Part shown: positions 35,101 through 45,540 of the stretch, piece by piece
Layout of the letters: every line of letters starts with the position of its first letter
Numbering within the stretch: position 1 is the first letter of the stretch
Source of the DNA: Erigeron canadensis
Taxonomy: Eukaryota; Streptophyta; Magnoliopsida; Asterales; Asteraceae
Direction of reading: 5' to 3'
Assembly (NCBI RefSeq): GCF_010389155.1
Contig: NC_057766.1
Location: forward strand, 33,799,516-33,863,515
Length of the DNA: 64,000 bases
Position numbers and translations under genes: made by a program
The notes under the pieces: model-generated
Told to the model about the DNA's origin: nothing
Database searches by the model: none
What the model saw: the letters and a program-made list of their open reading frames with translations, nothing else

Positions 35101-36913
35101 CAATTACTAACGTACTATTGCTCTCTGGTACGTTTACATTTAAACATAAGTATAAATACCTGTCCTGAATATGGGTGTGTATGCATATAAACAGGTGTAG
35201 TAACTATCACATTTCCTTTTTCATTCAGGCTCCAATTCTTAATTCAAGTTTAGTTGGTATGGACAGTCCTAGTTCAAGTATACCAGCAGCATCACTTGTT
35301 CCATCCTTGCAAAACGTTTTGCAGCATAACACAGCAAAAATGGTATGCACCTGATCAGCAAAAAGTTTATCTAAATCTGATTTTTTTTTTTCTTCAGCAG
35401 CTTACAAAGTTGCTACTTTTCCTGCTTGCAGGAGGGAATACGTCAATTAATCAAGTTTGTGGACCAACCTTCTGATTCATCTTCAGGTTTTTCCATCACT
35501 GAAATTAATTGTGTGTTTCTGCATAAATTTCGGTGTATCTGATGTGTTATTATCGATGCAGGAAACCCAACGGAATATGTGGATACAGGAAACAACAGTT
35601 TCTCACAAGTAATGGAGCCCTAACGAATTAAGAAATCATAGGATTTTTTTGTTACATCTTTCAGTCATATGCTGTTATCGTTTAGTTGTTTGTACATTAA
35701 TCTATTATTTACAATATGCAAATGCAGATTCCTCTTAGTCCAAGGGAGCGAGAACTGCAATCTCAGGTGAGCCAGTTACAACAACGGTAAGTGAAGCTCT
35801 CCACCTATTTTGATCAAGTTGCCTGGGTTATGCTGCATTTTTACATCTTTACTTAAAATATTCTTTTAAACTTTACAGCATTGAGAGTCTGGTTGAGCAA
35901 TTGCAAAGACAGAAGATGAGAAATGCTCAGGTTTTTTTCATTACATCTTGTCAATTTATAGGTGTGTGGCCAGTTACGTTAAAAGTGGAAATAACAACCT
36001 ATTTACTTGTGAGATGGATTATGTTTATACTTGTATATCCAATGAGCCAAATGGATAAATAAAAATATAAAAACTAATATGAAAAAGGGTTGACTGGGTC
36101 AAAATTTACTCTTTGTGTGTCCATACCTTCATATTTGATTAATTCCAGAATCAGTTTATATTACTATAGTAATCAAAGAGAGAGAGAGAGAGAGAAGTTA
36201 ATATGAGCAATGACACTATAAGTATGTGTGGCTCAACCCAACCAACCTGACCCATACAAAAGTTTGTCTGTTCTGAGTTTCTGACCCATTTACCCTACCC
36301 GTCTGACCCACCCATTTTTGGCCACCTCTACTTATATGATGTCAAGGCTTCAAGATAGCTGTTAAGCTGACTTAAAATCTATTTGCAGGGAATTTAAATA
36401 CCTCGTGTTCCATAAAAATATTTAAATGTCCCTCCCATGTAAATTGCAACATTTCCATTTTGAGAGAGTCCTCAAATTAATTTGGTCGTATACTTTTGTC
36501 AGTTTATGTTGTGTCAAACAAATTGACTGCTAGTCAACCAACCATCTTCTCAAATTACTTGTCAACTCAAATGTAGTGATTTTTACTATAGGGTGGTTGG
36601 AGTTGTCACAAACAAATTGGCATATAAATAAAGACCTTGATGTTAGGCATGGTGTGCCATATCAAGTCGGCTTTTCTGTTTGCCCCTGCGTTTCAAGAAT
36701 GCAATAAAATTTAGGGTATTCATAATACCTTTTAGTTTTTACAGGTCCCATCTTTATTATTCTAACATATAGGCCCACAGTTTTATGTTATTTTTCTTCC
36801 ATACATAAGGAAATGTTAATCTTAATGGTAAGTTTAAAGTTCCCCTTTTTTGGTTCTTGTAGTTGGAGAAGAAATTGAGTGATTTGGGGTTGAAAAATAG
36901 CTTCGAAGAGTGA
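32147..36913 (+). CDS. STE20/GCK-family serine/threonine kinase (BLUS1-like)
   Basis: Nineteen exons give a 687-residue protein: 32147-32311, 32415-32669, 32799-32920, 33007-33051, 33130-33211, 33299-33367, 33441-33611, 33699-33764, 33855-33923, 34015-34223, 34394-34657, 34822-34913, 35019-35095, 35229-35342, 35432-35486, 35562-35608, 35728-35786, 35879-35930, 36863-36913. All introns are GT-AG and the frame holds throughout. The kinase domain spans about residues 15-275: glycine loop GEGVSASV (22-29), lysine K44 in VAIK, catalytic HRD with D138, DFG with D156, and GTPCWMAPEV at 177-186, an STE20-type activation segment. The middle is low-complexity and acidic. The C-terminus (about 630-685) is a predicted coiled coil from [10 protein letters not shown] onward. 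It belongs to the plant GCK-like clade that includes BLUS1 and At5g14720-type proteins. The exact orthologue is inferred. Substrates are not evident from sequence. Confidence 0.9.
36179..36195. repeat. (GA)n microsatellite in kinase intron 18
   Basis: A short AGAGAG run inside the 932-bp last intron (35931-36862), by far the longest intron of the coding part. Confidence 0.8.
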
Positions 36914-38085
36914 TCATGATGACTGGGATGATGACGAACAGATGAGATATTTTTTTGACTCATGACGGCTTCTATATTTGTTTTTCAGCGTATAGTTGCA
37001 CATCAAGGTTGTGTCGATGCTAGTAGTTGTGACATTCATTTTATGTTAATATAGGGGTAAACACAGGAAATTATGAGTGATCATTCCTTACATCATGCTA
37101 GATGATTTCCCTCAATTATCAAATACTAAAAGTTATAGACAGATGGGTGTCTAGTCCTCTGCAAGGGAAGAGCGACTGTTGACCAAATCTAGGCTATTTT
37201 CAACATTGTTTTAGAGGTTTTGTTTTGTTTTCAAAGTTTGAATTATTATTTTTCTTCTCCTTTCTACCATGGTTTACATATTCATACATGAACAAAATTG
37301 AACATAAAATTTCTTATGGGACAAAATGATCAAATCTATCTTTCAGTTTATATAGTCAATATTTGGCAATGGTTAATTTTGGTGGTACGGTACCAAGCTG
37401 TTACCTTTGGGATGTAGATGAGTATCGGATCCCCAACAGGGTATGAGTCAAACATGTTGAAAGCTTACAGTAAACTTAGCTTCAGCTTACAAGGATTAGG
37501 GCTCATATGGATTGAGTGCTAAATACTTGTGTAAATAAAGGTAGATATGAGCTCAACTTGAGTAGGTTATTTGAACTCAAACTGGACGAGAATTAGTATG
37601 GTAAAAGCTTTTTTCAAGTTTTCTGATGGAGTCATGGAGGTCAAATCCAGGTTGCTAATTCTAGCATCGTTTCTGGTTGCATTTTTGAGTTGTTTGAGCT
37701 CTTAAGTCAAGCTAAAATGCTTGGTTTTGTGTTCATTTAGTTTAAAATGAATAGCAGTTCTAAAAAAATAAAATAAGAAATGAAATAGCTCTATTAGCAT
37801 TGGATGGACATCAAGTGTAGGTAGAAATAACACCAAAAAAAACATGCTGAAAGAGCCATCAGATCAGTGCATTCAATTGCAAGAATTCAGCCAATAGTTT
37901 CTGTATCCGAGTGAGTTGCTTTAAACATTGCAATATTGAATTACACAATCATTTCCACTTAACCAAGAAAACCCCAGATTACTCTATTATTTCACCAACC
38001 ATCTTCCCAGTGATATGTGGTCCATGTATATCGACAGAGATCAATCCTGAGCATCCTTAAATTGTTTGTTAGAAGCAAGTATCAT
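36914..38085. other. Intergenic between convergent kinase and PAC3 genes
   Basis: About 1.2 kb between two stop codons that face each other. It must hold both 3' UTRs and polyadenylation signals. No coding sequence is seen. Confidence 0.6.
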
Positions 38086-39454
38086 CTACCACAATCGGTT
38101 CTCAATCACAGCGGAAACAATTCCTTTAAGAGTTTCCTGAAGTATTAAACAACAAAGTGTTTTACTACTAATCTTAAGATTTTTGTGATAAAATGCAATC
38201 AAGGTTGTAATCAGAGCTCAGAAGCTACCATAGAATGGTCTTTGAGTCCAAGTGAGAGTGTCAACGGTTTTGAAGAGCCAGAATTACTGTAAAGAAAAGA
38301 CAAAATAAAGGCTCCAAGAGTTAACTAAACAAGATACCAGAACTTTACGGAATATAACAATTATTTATGTCTCATTTTTCCAATTAAGCAGTAGATCATT
38401 ACTAGTATTGATACTTGCTGAGAGATACATACCTTATATGTTCAATAAGCTGGCGAGCACATGCTAGTAGCATTGGCTGCAGGTTAAAGCCATTTCAGTG
38501 AGCAGGCTAATATAATTAGAAACATAGATTCAGTGACATCAAGCTAAATTACCTCATCTCGTTTACCAAATATCACAGATACATTGAAGGTAGGACTATT
38601 TAGCATCCCTTCTTCCTTCCTATTCAAGCAAGAAAGAAAGTGAAAAGTTTTACTGAATGTAAATTCCCGGAGAATTAATAGCTCAACAAACAAGTATGCA
38701 CAAAAGCCATTACTAATTTTAGACTTTAGTATTAAATTTAGATCACCTTGCGTGCATTATGGTCCCCATAGTCCCAATCTGAGTAGCGATAACCTGGCAA
38801 CGTTGGCAAAATTAACAAATTCATCCAGCAAGCACATTTTGAAAAGGAAAGAAAAAAAAGAATATGATGGGATAACTCACCATAATTTGATCATCATGGC
38901 TAGAAATGACTATATCAGTTTTAATTTCCTGCAAAGAAATATATTTGCTGTTATAATCGAGTACCAATCTTTTTTTAACAATACTTCACATAGTATCTTG
39001 ATTAACAATATGGTAATTCGCCATTCCCAGAAAGAGAGATGCCGTACTCAAGTTTAAAACAATAACTAATTCCGGGCTAAGGTTAGATACATTTCGTTAC
39101 CCTTAAAACATTGATATGTCATAGCCTTTATGTACAAAGTCAATTGATACGACGATTTTGTTCAAGGGAATTCTCAAAGTTGTCGAACTAATCTACCTAG
39201 TTTTTCAAGAGCATACCACATCAATTCACAAGATCACATCAGTTTCTATAACCCTAGTAGCTACGGCATAGATATACGAAAAGATTACGAGTATTAAGCA
39301 ATGAAATTAGATGACGCATTATAACAAACAGGTGGTGGGCATATGGTAAAGAACAAAAAAAAAGTTTACGTAGGAAAGAGGGAACAACCTTTATATGGAG
39401 GGAGAATTTTTTGTGGCGAAGAGGGAAAGAAGAGGTTGAAGAATCATAATCCAT
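38086..39454 (-). CDS. Proteasome assembly chaperone 3 (PAC3/PSMG3-like)
   Basis: Seven small exons on the minus strand give a 126-residue protein: 39389-39454 (start), 38881-38928, 38747-38793, 38553-38619, 38433-38476, 38229-38286 and 38086-38136 (stop). All have GT-AG borders and the phases match exactly (381 bp). Recognisable segments are VIATQIGTMGTI at about 39-50, FNVSVIFGKRDEPMLLACAR at about 64-83, SLGLKDHS near 102-109, and the C-terminus ETLKGIVSAVIENRLW. This matches plant PAC3-type proteins in order and length. PAC3 helps assemble the alpha ring of the 20S proteasome together with PAC4, in cytosol and nucleus. The gene lies tail to tail with the kinase. No exon is longer than 67 bp, so it does not stand out as an open reading frame. 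Confidence 0.88.
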
Positions 39455-39912
39455 TGAAGTAACAACACGGGAAAGGGGCAAGATTCTGGCTGCTCTTCTT
39501 ATTTGAGTTTTTACTCTTTTCTTTGTAAATTAGTAACAAGGGGAACAAAGGAAAGATTATGCTCCACTCTCCAAGATAAAACTTTAAAAGGCAAATAAAC
39601 TTTTTTCTTTTACCACTCAACTTCAACTTTTTTTTCTTTCTTTTAACCGAGTCCACGCTAAAAAGCTTTCTCGAATTAGATTTTTCTATTTCAAATATCC
39701 TATAAGGAGAAAACCACTCAACTTCAACTATGTTAACTTTTTACCCAACCACATAGGTTTAATGACATGGGTTTAAGGAAACCATTCATACATTTTAAGG
39801 TTCTATAATTTGATGGTCATGTCTAATATGCTATTGACAATAGAAGCATGTCTGTTTCAGAGACTCATATTTATTAGAGTATGTGTGAAATTGAGATGTG
39901 ATGAGAATCTAT
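39455..39912. other. Upstream region of the PAC3 gene
   Basis: The PAC3 5' UTR and promoter should lie here on the minus strand. It is rich in TTTTCTTT-type tracts. No further gene is seen. Confidence 0.5.
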
Positions 39913-40316
39913 TAGGGGTGTAAACGAGCCGAGCCGAGCCCGAGTTCGTTTGAGCCTTAGTATATAAACTCGAGTTCGGCTTGTGATTTGTCGAGCTCGA
40001 TTCGTTTGTAAAAAAAAATAAATAAATCCGAGTTTGGCTCGTTTAGGCTCGGTTTGATTATTATATGAAAGCTCTATTAATATAATAAATGTATATATTA
40101 TTATTATTATTATTATTTTATATATGAAAGCTCGTTTAAGCTTACGAGCTTAATCGAGTTATAAATTCAAAGTTCGAGCTCGTTTAGTAAACGAGTCAAC
40201 AGTTAAGCTCGAATTCGGCTCGAGCTCGTTTAAGCTCGGCTCGAAACAAGCTTTTTTTGAATTGAGTTCGAGTATTTCGCGAGCTTGCTTGACTCGTTTA
40301 CACCCCTGCAATCTAT
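39905..40316. mobile_element. hAT-type MITE, 396 bp
   Basis: The element (39913-40308) has ends TAGGGGTGTAAACGAG and, inverted, CAGGGGTGTAAACGAG. It is flanked by 8-mers GAATCTAT and CAATCTAT (7 of 8 match). CAGGGGTG-type ends with an 8-bp duplication are typical of hAT. The interior is made of repeated GAGCTCGTTTA/GAGCTCGG words and has no coding sequence. Confidence 0.78.
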
Positions 40317-41285
40317 ACACCGATAATAACATATAAGGTTTTCACTATTTTAATTCACACTCAAAACGGCTATAATTAGAGTTAAAGCCTTGTGAACTAA
40401 AAAATTTCCGATAAATCTCTTTTTTGGCCTTGGGGATGATGATGTGTCAATTTCATATTTCATATAGCAATAAACTACAAGACTTCATTAAAATAAATTA
40501 AACTTTTATATTGCATATACTCGTATTATTAATCATAGGAAACTTCTTGGTTCTTTGTACAAAACAAACAACATTACAACAACAATATCAAAGCCTAATA
40601 CCCGCAAGCGAGTCCGGGCGAGGTGACATGTTAATATTCTTACTTTTTACCCAAAGGGAAAAAGACTGTTTCTATAAATTCTTTTTTACGAAACAATCAT
40701 ACTAATATATCTTTAAACTTATACTGGATTGACATTTTCACATTTTTTAAATATATTTTTCCATTTAATATAATTGGTATATATATAACTTTCTTTTTTA
40801 TTTTTTCCCACAATATCATAAACTCTGCTTTCATTTTTTTTTTCCATCTCTTTTACACACTAACAAATAGCTAGGTAAAATCTAAGAACTTATTTGTATA
40901 TTGCTAATAACACCTTACAAACTTCTATAATACTTAGTTATTTTGAAAGATAACTAATCCCATCTCGAGCGTTGTTTCTAGCTAATATTCTTGGCGAGCG
41001 AGTTGAATTTACCGGGTGGATCGGGTGGGGGATGGGGATCAGGTAGGCCCACGGTATTCAGTCCGGATACCCTTCTAAAAAAAAAAAACTAATTATGTAT
41101 GCCCAACATAAAGTAATTGTTTACCAAGTTATATTGTGTGAACAATATATTAGAGACGACACCGGCCATAATCACCATCAAAAGATGAATTAAACTAAGC
41201 TGTTATTAGATACAATCCAGCTCACTTAATTGGAAAAAGTTGCATAGAGCATACATATTTAGACCTAAACCTATTTTTAACTTAA
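40317..41285. other. Intergenic, no gene seen
   Basis: AT-rich DNA with no supportable coding region. Confidence 0.5.
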
Positions 41286-41620
41286 ATTGTTCTAGTTACC
41301 TAACCTTCTTTGCTAAATTTTCACTTTAGGACGAGAGTTATTCATAGGTTTTATGTCTTTAGAGAACAAAAATAAGAATAACAACTCATAAGAGATCAAG
41401 AATTGAGAAAAATCGCTCATCCGTAAATTATATGTTCGTATTGTTCTAGTTACCCAACTTTCTTTATTAAATTTTCACGTTGCCACTAGAGCTAAGTCGG
41501 TTATTCATAGATTTTGATGTCTTTAGAGATAAAAGAAGATGTAGATGAGTAACAACTCAAAAGAGATTAAGAATTGAGAAAAATCACTCATCCAAAAATT
41601 ATTTATTTGTATGTGGTAAC
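41286..41620. repeat. Tandem duplication of about 165 bp
   Basis: Two successive copies start TTGTTCTAGTTACC (about 41287 and 41440). Both contain TTCTTT-TAAATTTTCAC, ATGTCTTTAGAGA, AAGAATTGAGAAAAATC and CTCATCC. The copies have diverged moderately. No coding sequence. Confidence 0.7.
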
Positions 41621-41907
41621 ACTCGTTTAATTAAAGAAAGTGCAATGTTATATCATCTTATAATCAATTGATATTTTAATTTTTTGTATATTGAGATTAC
41701 GACATGCTTATATAATCATTTTCTTTCCCTTTATCTCATTGTTTCATTTTGATACTGTCTTAATCATATACTCGTATTTAATTTTGGCAAGTTTTAGTGG
41801 TGCATTAGTTAATCTATCGCACGTGGTTTGATGTTTGATGAAAGAAAGGAAAAAGTTTATTATACTTTTAGTTACTATTTTGATTTTGATTGGACTTATT
41901 GTTTATC

Positions 41908-43851
41908 TAAGGCCGGTCCTTATAACTACGTCTCCCGGCGTCGGATGCGTGGCCGGGGAAAGCCGCTATAAGCACGACTGCATCTTGACTTGCGTTTCAG
42001 CCGTTTCTTCTCCATCTGGACGCGCGGCTTGGGTGTTTGAGTGGGGTCCGCTGCTTTGGAATGTAACGTAAATAAAAAAAAAATTCAAATATAGTCGTTG
42101 CTTTTTGAATCCACTAGCCCGCTCCCCCATTTTTTATTATTATTTTTTTTTTTTATTTAAACCATCATCATCTCCATACTTCTTCACATTCTTCACCATT
42201 TCACATACTCACACTCAGATAATTCTCTCAATTCCAGATTATCAAAAATCTTTTTTCTCAATTCGTCCACCATGCCTAAAAGAACCAACAAAAACAAAAA
42301 CCAAAGCCAAAACACAAACCAAAATCTAAATCAAAACCCAAACCAATACCAATACCAAAACACTATCGATGAATTTGACGCGTTGCTGGTGGGATCTCCC
42401 CCGTCTATGTCGTCGTCTAATATGATGGGGGCTTCCAGTAGCTCGGGTGCTATGAACCAATCATATACGCAGTTGTTGCAATCACCACTGTTGAACGAAC
42501 AGTGTCAGCAGTTCATGTTAATGCAACAATTTAATCAATATCAAGTTACGAACTCACAAATGTCTCAATTCCAGAATCCACAATTTCCATAATTCCAGAA
42601 TCCACAATTTCCATAATTCCAGAGGCCTGTAGGTGAGACTTCGTCTCAACCGACACGAACTAGTGTCGCCTCTGCCGAGGAATAATTGGAAGAAGTTCCT
42701 GCGCCGCCGAAACGGTTGACGAAAAAAGGGGTTGCTATAGCAGATAAGACAAAGTGGTCAACTCAGGAGGCGGTTTTGTTGTCTGAAGCGTGGACACATG
42801 CTTCACAAGACTCGAGAGTGGGGATAAGCCAAGACGAGACTATGTTTTGGGGCAATGTGGTCGAGTGGTTCAACACTAACTGCCCGGCGGGAGAGCGCAA
42901 CAAAAGCCAACTGCAAGGCAAATGGAGCAAGATTAAGAGAACCACCAAGCAGTTTGGAGCAATCTTGAAGAGATTGCAAGAACAAGGCCGACAGAACGGT
43001 GCAGATGACAGGCAAGTGTATAATGCTGCTCATGAAATCTATGTCAGGAATCATGGGCCAACACGATTTTTATATGAGGAGTGTTACGATGTGCTGAAAG
43101 ATTGTCCCGCATTTTGCCTGGACCATAGTATTGCTAAACGAACTGCAGCTGATTTTGTTGATTTGGGTGAGGATGAGGGACACGTTGAGGCTGGTCCGAG
43201 TATGGAACCGGATGTGGCTTTGAACCTGTTGTTTGGAGACGACCCACTTAGAAGACCATCGGGTCGTAATGTTAGCCGGAAAATGTCTAGTGGCTCAGAT
43301 GCGACTTCTAGCCGTGGTGGTTCGAGTGGGTCAGAACAGGCGTTAGGCAAACTTGAGCAAATGCTGTTGATGCAACAAGAGCAGATGTTAAAAATCGAGG
43401 AGGATAGGAGAAGAATAGATGAGGAGCGGAAGATGAGACAAGATGATCGCTTCCGCAAGCAGGTCAGGGCAGCGTTTAAGCTTCTGCAACAACCAATTCC
43501 GACCGGCATAGACGAAGACGAGTTGGAGCAAATCTGGACTACGCGTAAAAGCCTCATGGATAAGTACGTGCCATATTTTAAGGATATGTAAATGTAGGTT
43601 TTATATGTGTTTTTAGGATGTAATGTTTAATTTCCATGTATTGTTTTGTGTTTAAGAATAAAAATTTGTTTGTTTTAATAATAAAATGTGTTTTTATTTA
43701 TTTTTTGTAAAAGAAAATAAAATAATAAAATGAATAGTGGAAGAAGTGGGTATTATAAGGAGGGGGTGTTCTTGGAGTGTTCTTGGAGAGAGAAAGTTGA
43801 TGAATAGTGAAAGAAGTAGGGAAGAAGTAAGTATTATAAGGAGAGGCCTAA
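41908..43851 (+). mobile_element. Harbinger-type element carrying only the Myb/SANT-like gene, 1938 bp
   Basis: The element (41911-43848) begins GGCCGGTCCTTATAA and ends, inverted, GGCCTCTCCTTATAAT. It is flanked by TAA on both sides (41908-41910 and 43849-43851), the Harbinger-type target duplication. The only gene inside is the Myb/SANT-like partner gene; there is no transposase. Near the right end the terminal block (TGAATAGTG-AAGAAGT... TATTATAAGGAG) occurs twice, at about 43730-43755 and 43801-43848. The ends differ from those of the 10.1-12.1 kb Harbinger element, so the two belong to different families. Confidence 0.82.
42272..43591 (+). pseudogene. Harbinger ORF1, Myb/SANT-like DNA-binding protein, with in-frame stops
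   Basis: One continuous frame of 439 sense/stop positions from the ATG at 42272. The N-terminal 106 residues are rich in N, Q and S. The second part (from about 42700) has a trihelix/SANT-like domain: KWSTQEAVLLSEAW, then NKSQLQGKWSKIKRTTKQFG, then a C-terminal helix with many E, R, Q and K and the end YVPYFKDM. Such genes are often annotated as glutathione S-transferase T3-like or NAM-associated; they are Harbinger partner proteins that help transposase bind DNA and enter the nucleus. Three in-frame TAA stops interrupt it (42590-42592, 42614-42616, 42683-42685). Two of them lie in a 24-bp direct repeat. The downstream 300 codons are intact. Confidence 0.82.
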
Positions 43852-45540
43852 ACGTGCATGGTTTGACCAATTTTAATTAAACGGCAAACAACTTGGCTGA
43901 TTTGGTGATGCATCCATTTGACCATATCCAATATTTTGGATTTTTGGTAGAACCTTCATGGATGGATGAATGGGATAGGGAATATGGCTAATTTTACATG
44001 AGCATGACAATGTAATTACTTAAAGTAATTTTTTTTTTTTAACAGTAAGGCTGTTTGGAAAAAGGCGTTTTTTGGCCAAAAAGTGCTCGAGAATGCCTGG
44101 AAATGCCAGAGGGACGTCATCCATACCGCTCCCAGCGGCGTTCTCGAGGAAAAATTTGGTGACCCCTGCACCAAAGAGACGGGGTCGAAAACGCGAGTCT
44201 CAAGGGAATTTATGTCACATGTCACAAAAAAAACCCCTATATTATTACTTTATGCCACATCTCACAAAAAAAAAATAATAATAAAAGTTCAAGAACCTCA
44301 TCTAAAGAAACCCTTGCTCCAAGAGAACCCCTACATTATCACCTTATGCCACATGTCATAAAAAGGTAGAGGGGATAGGGTTCTTGGAACTCCTTACTCC
44401 TAATAGTCTAATTACAAAAGCACAAAAAAGGATGGATACGCATACGACAAAAAGCCAAACTAACATAATTAATGTCGCGCGTTTACTTTTTAGACCCCAT
44501 GCCCCCATGGTCTATAACTTCCGTTATGATTTTTGATCATTATTTATCAAAAGAAAAAAAAAAGTTGGATGCATTGGTTGACCTTCAAAACAAACCTCAT
44601 TAACTAGCATCATGACATCAGTTGGTGCATCGATTTTCTCATTTGGTTATATTGAAATAAAATTTAAAAATTAATAATGTGAGAAGGCAAAGCAGTATGG
44701 ATGTTTTGCCCACTTGGATCCATCAATAGAAAAATATCAAAACCAAAACTCAGATATATGGCACTAGATTTTCAGTATTAGTATTGCCCATTGTTATCAA
44801 TTTAGCAACATGTTTGGATCTTTCTCATAATCGAAGAGAATTTTGCAAGAATTATTGTGCTTTAAACTTGTCCCCCTAAATACAGTTGACAATTATTCTA
44901 TTTGTTTAGTGGGCCGGACTGATGTATCATAAATGAATATTGTGGACATTCAACAAGCCACAAATTTCATTGGTTGTTATTGTCCTTTGATCGGCACGCT
45001 AAATTTGCAGATAATATATACTAGTATATATTTAAAAAAAAAAAAAAAACTTGCAGATAATAGCCTTTGAAAAGTTTTTTTTTTTTTTTTTTTTTCAGAT
45101 AATATATATACACTAAAAATGTCTACTGTACCAGTTATGAACAATATACGGTATATAATAAAATAACTCCCAGTACCGTCTTGACACAGTATACATATGA
45201 GGAGGTTAAAATGTAGACAAACTTACCCTTATCTAAGTTAGAAAAAGTCCTACGGTCTTGCAAAAGAAGTAAAGATTGAACCCTTAATCTCTGTCTCCTG
45301 TATTTGTATACTAAATGCCTTACAAAAATGAATTATACAGATTGCATACCATTTCTGACATTCATTATTATTGAGTTTTGTAGTCTATTTGAAATGTAGT
45401 TGTCCCATCTCTTTAAACTTCTCATATATACCATAGTCTAATACAGTTTAACTTAAATCATAGTGCCGGCCACTACTTGTCGTCGAGGTTAGCTAGCAGA
45501 TTTAAACAGCTAGCTAGCTGTGCGCTGTCTAATCCGAGAA
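43852..45540. other. Intergenic with MITE-like repeats upstream of the ABCC gene
   Basis: At 44190-44400 two related blocks of the form ACCCCTA-ATTAT-A-CTTTATGCCACAT occur, near GGGTTCTTGGAACTCC. This resembles internal words of the preceding Harbinger element, so it may be a relative of it; no clear TIR or TSD was found. Poly(A)/poly(T) tracts lie near 45030-45100. The last few hundred bases are promoter territory for the ABCC gene, with repeated GCTAGCTAG words at 45490-45525. Confidence 0.45.

Noticed and set aside
43084..43557. 157-residue minus-strand open frame
   Set aside because: Shadow of the Myb/SANT-like gene on the other strand.
44016..44361. Short open frames in the MITE-like block after the second Harbinger element
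   Set aside because: They arise from repeated words and carry no domain.
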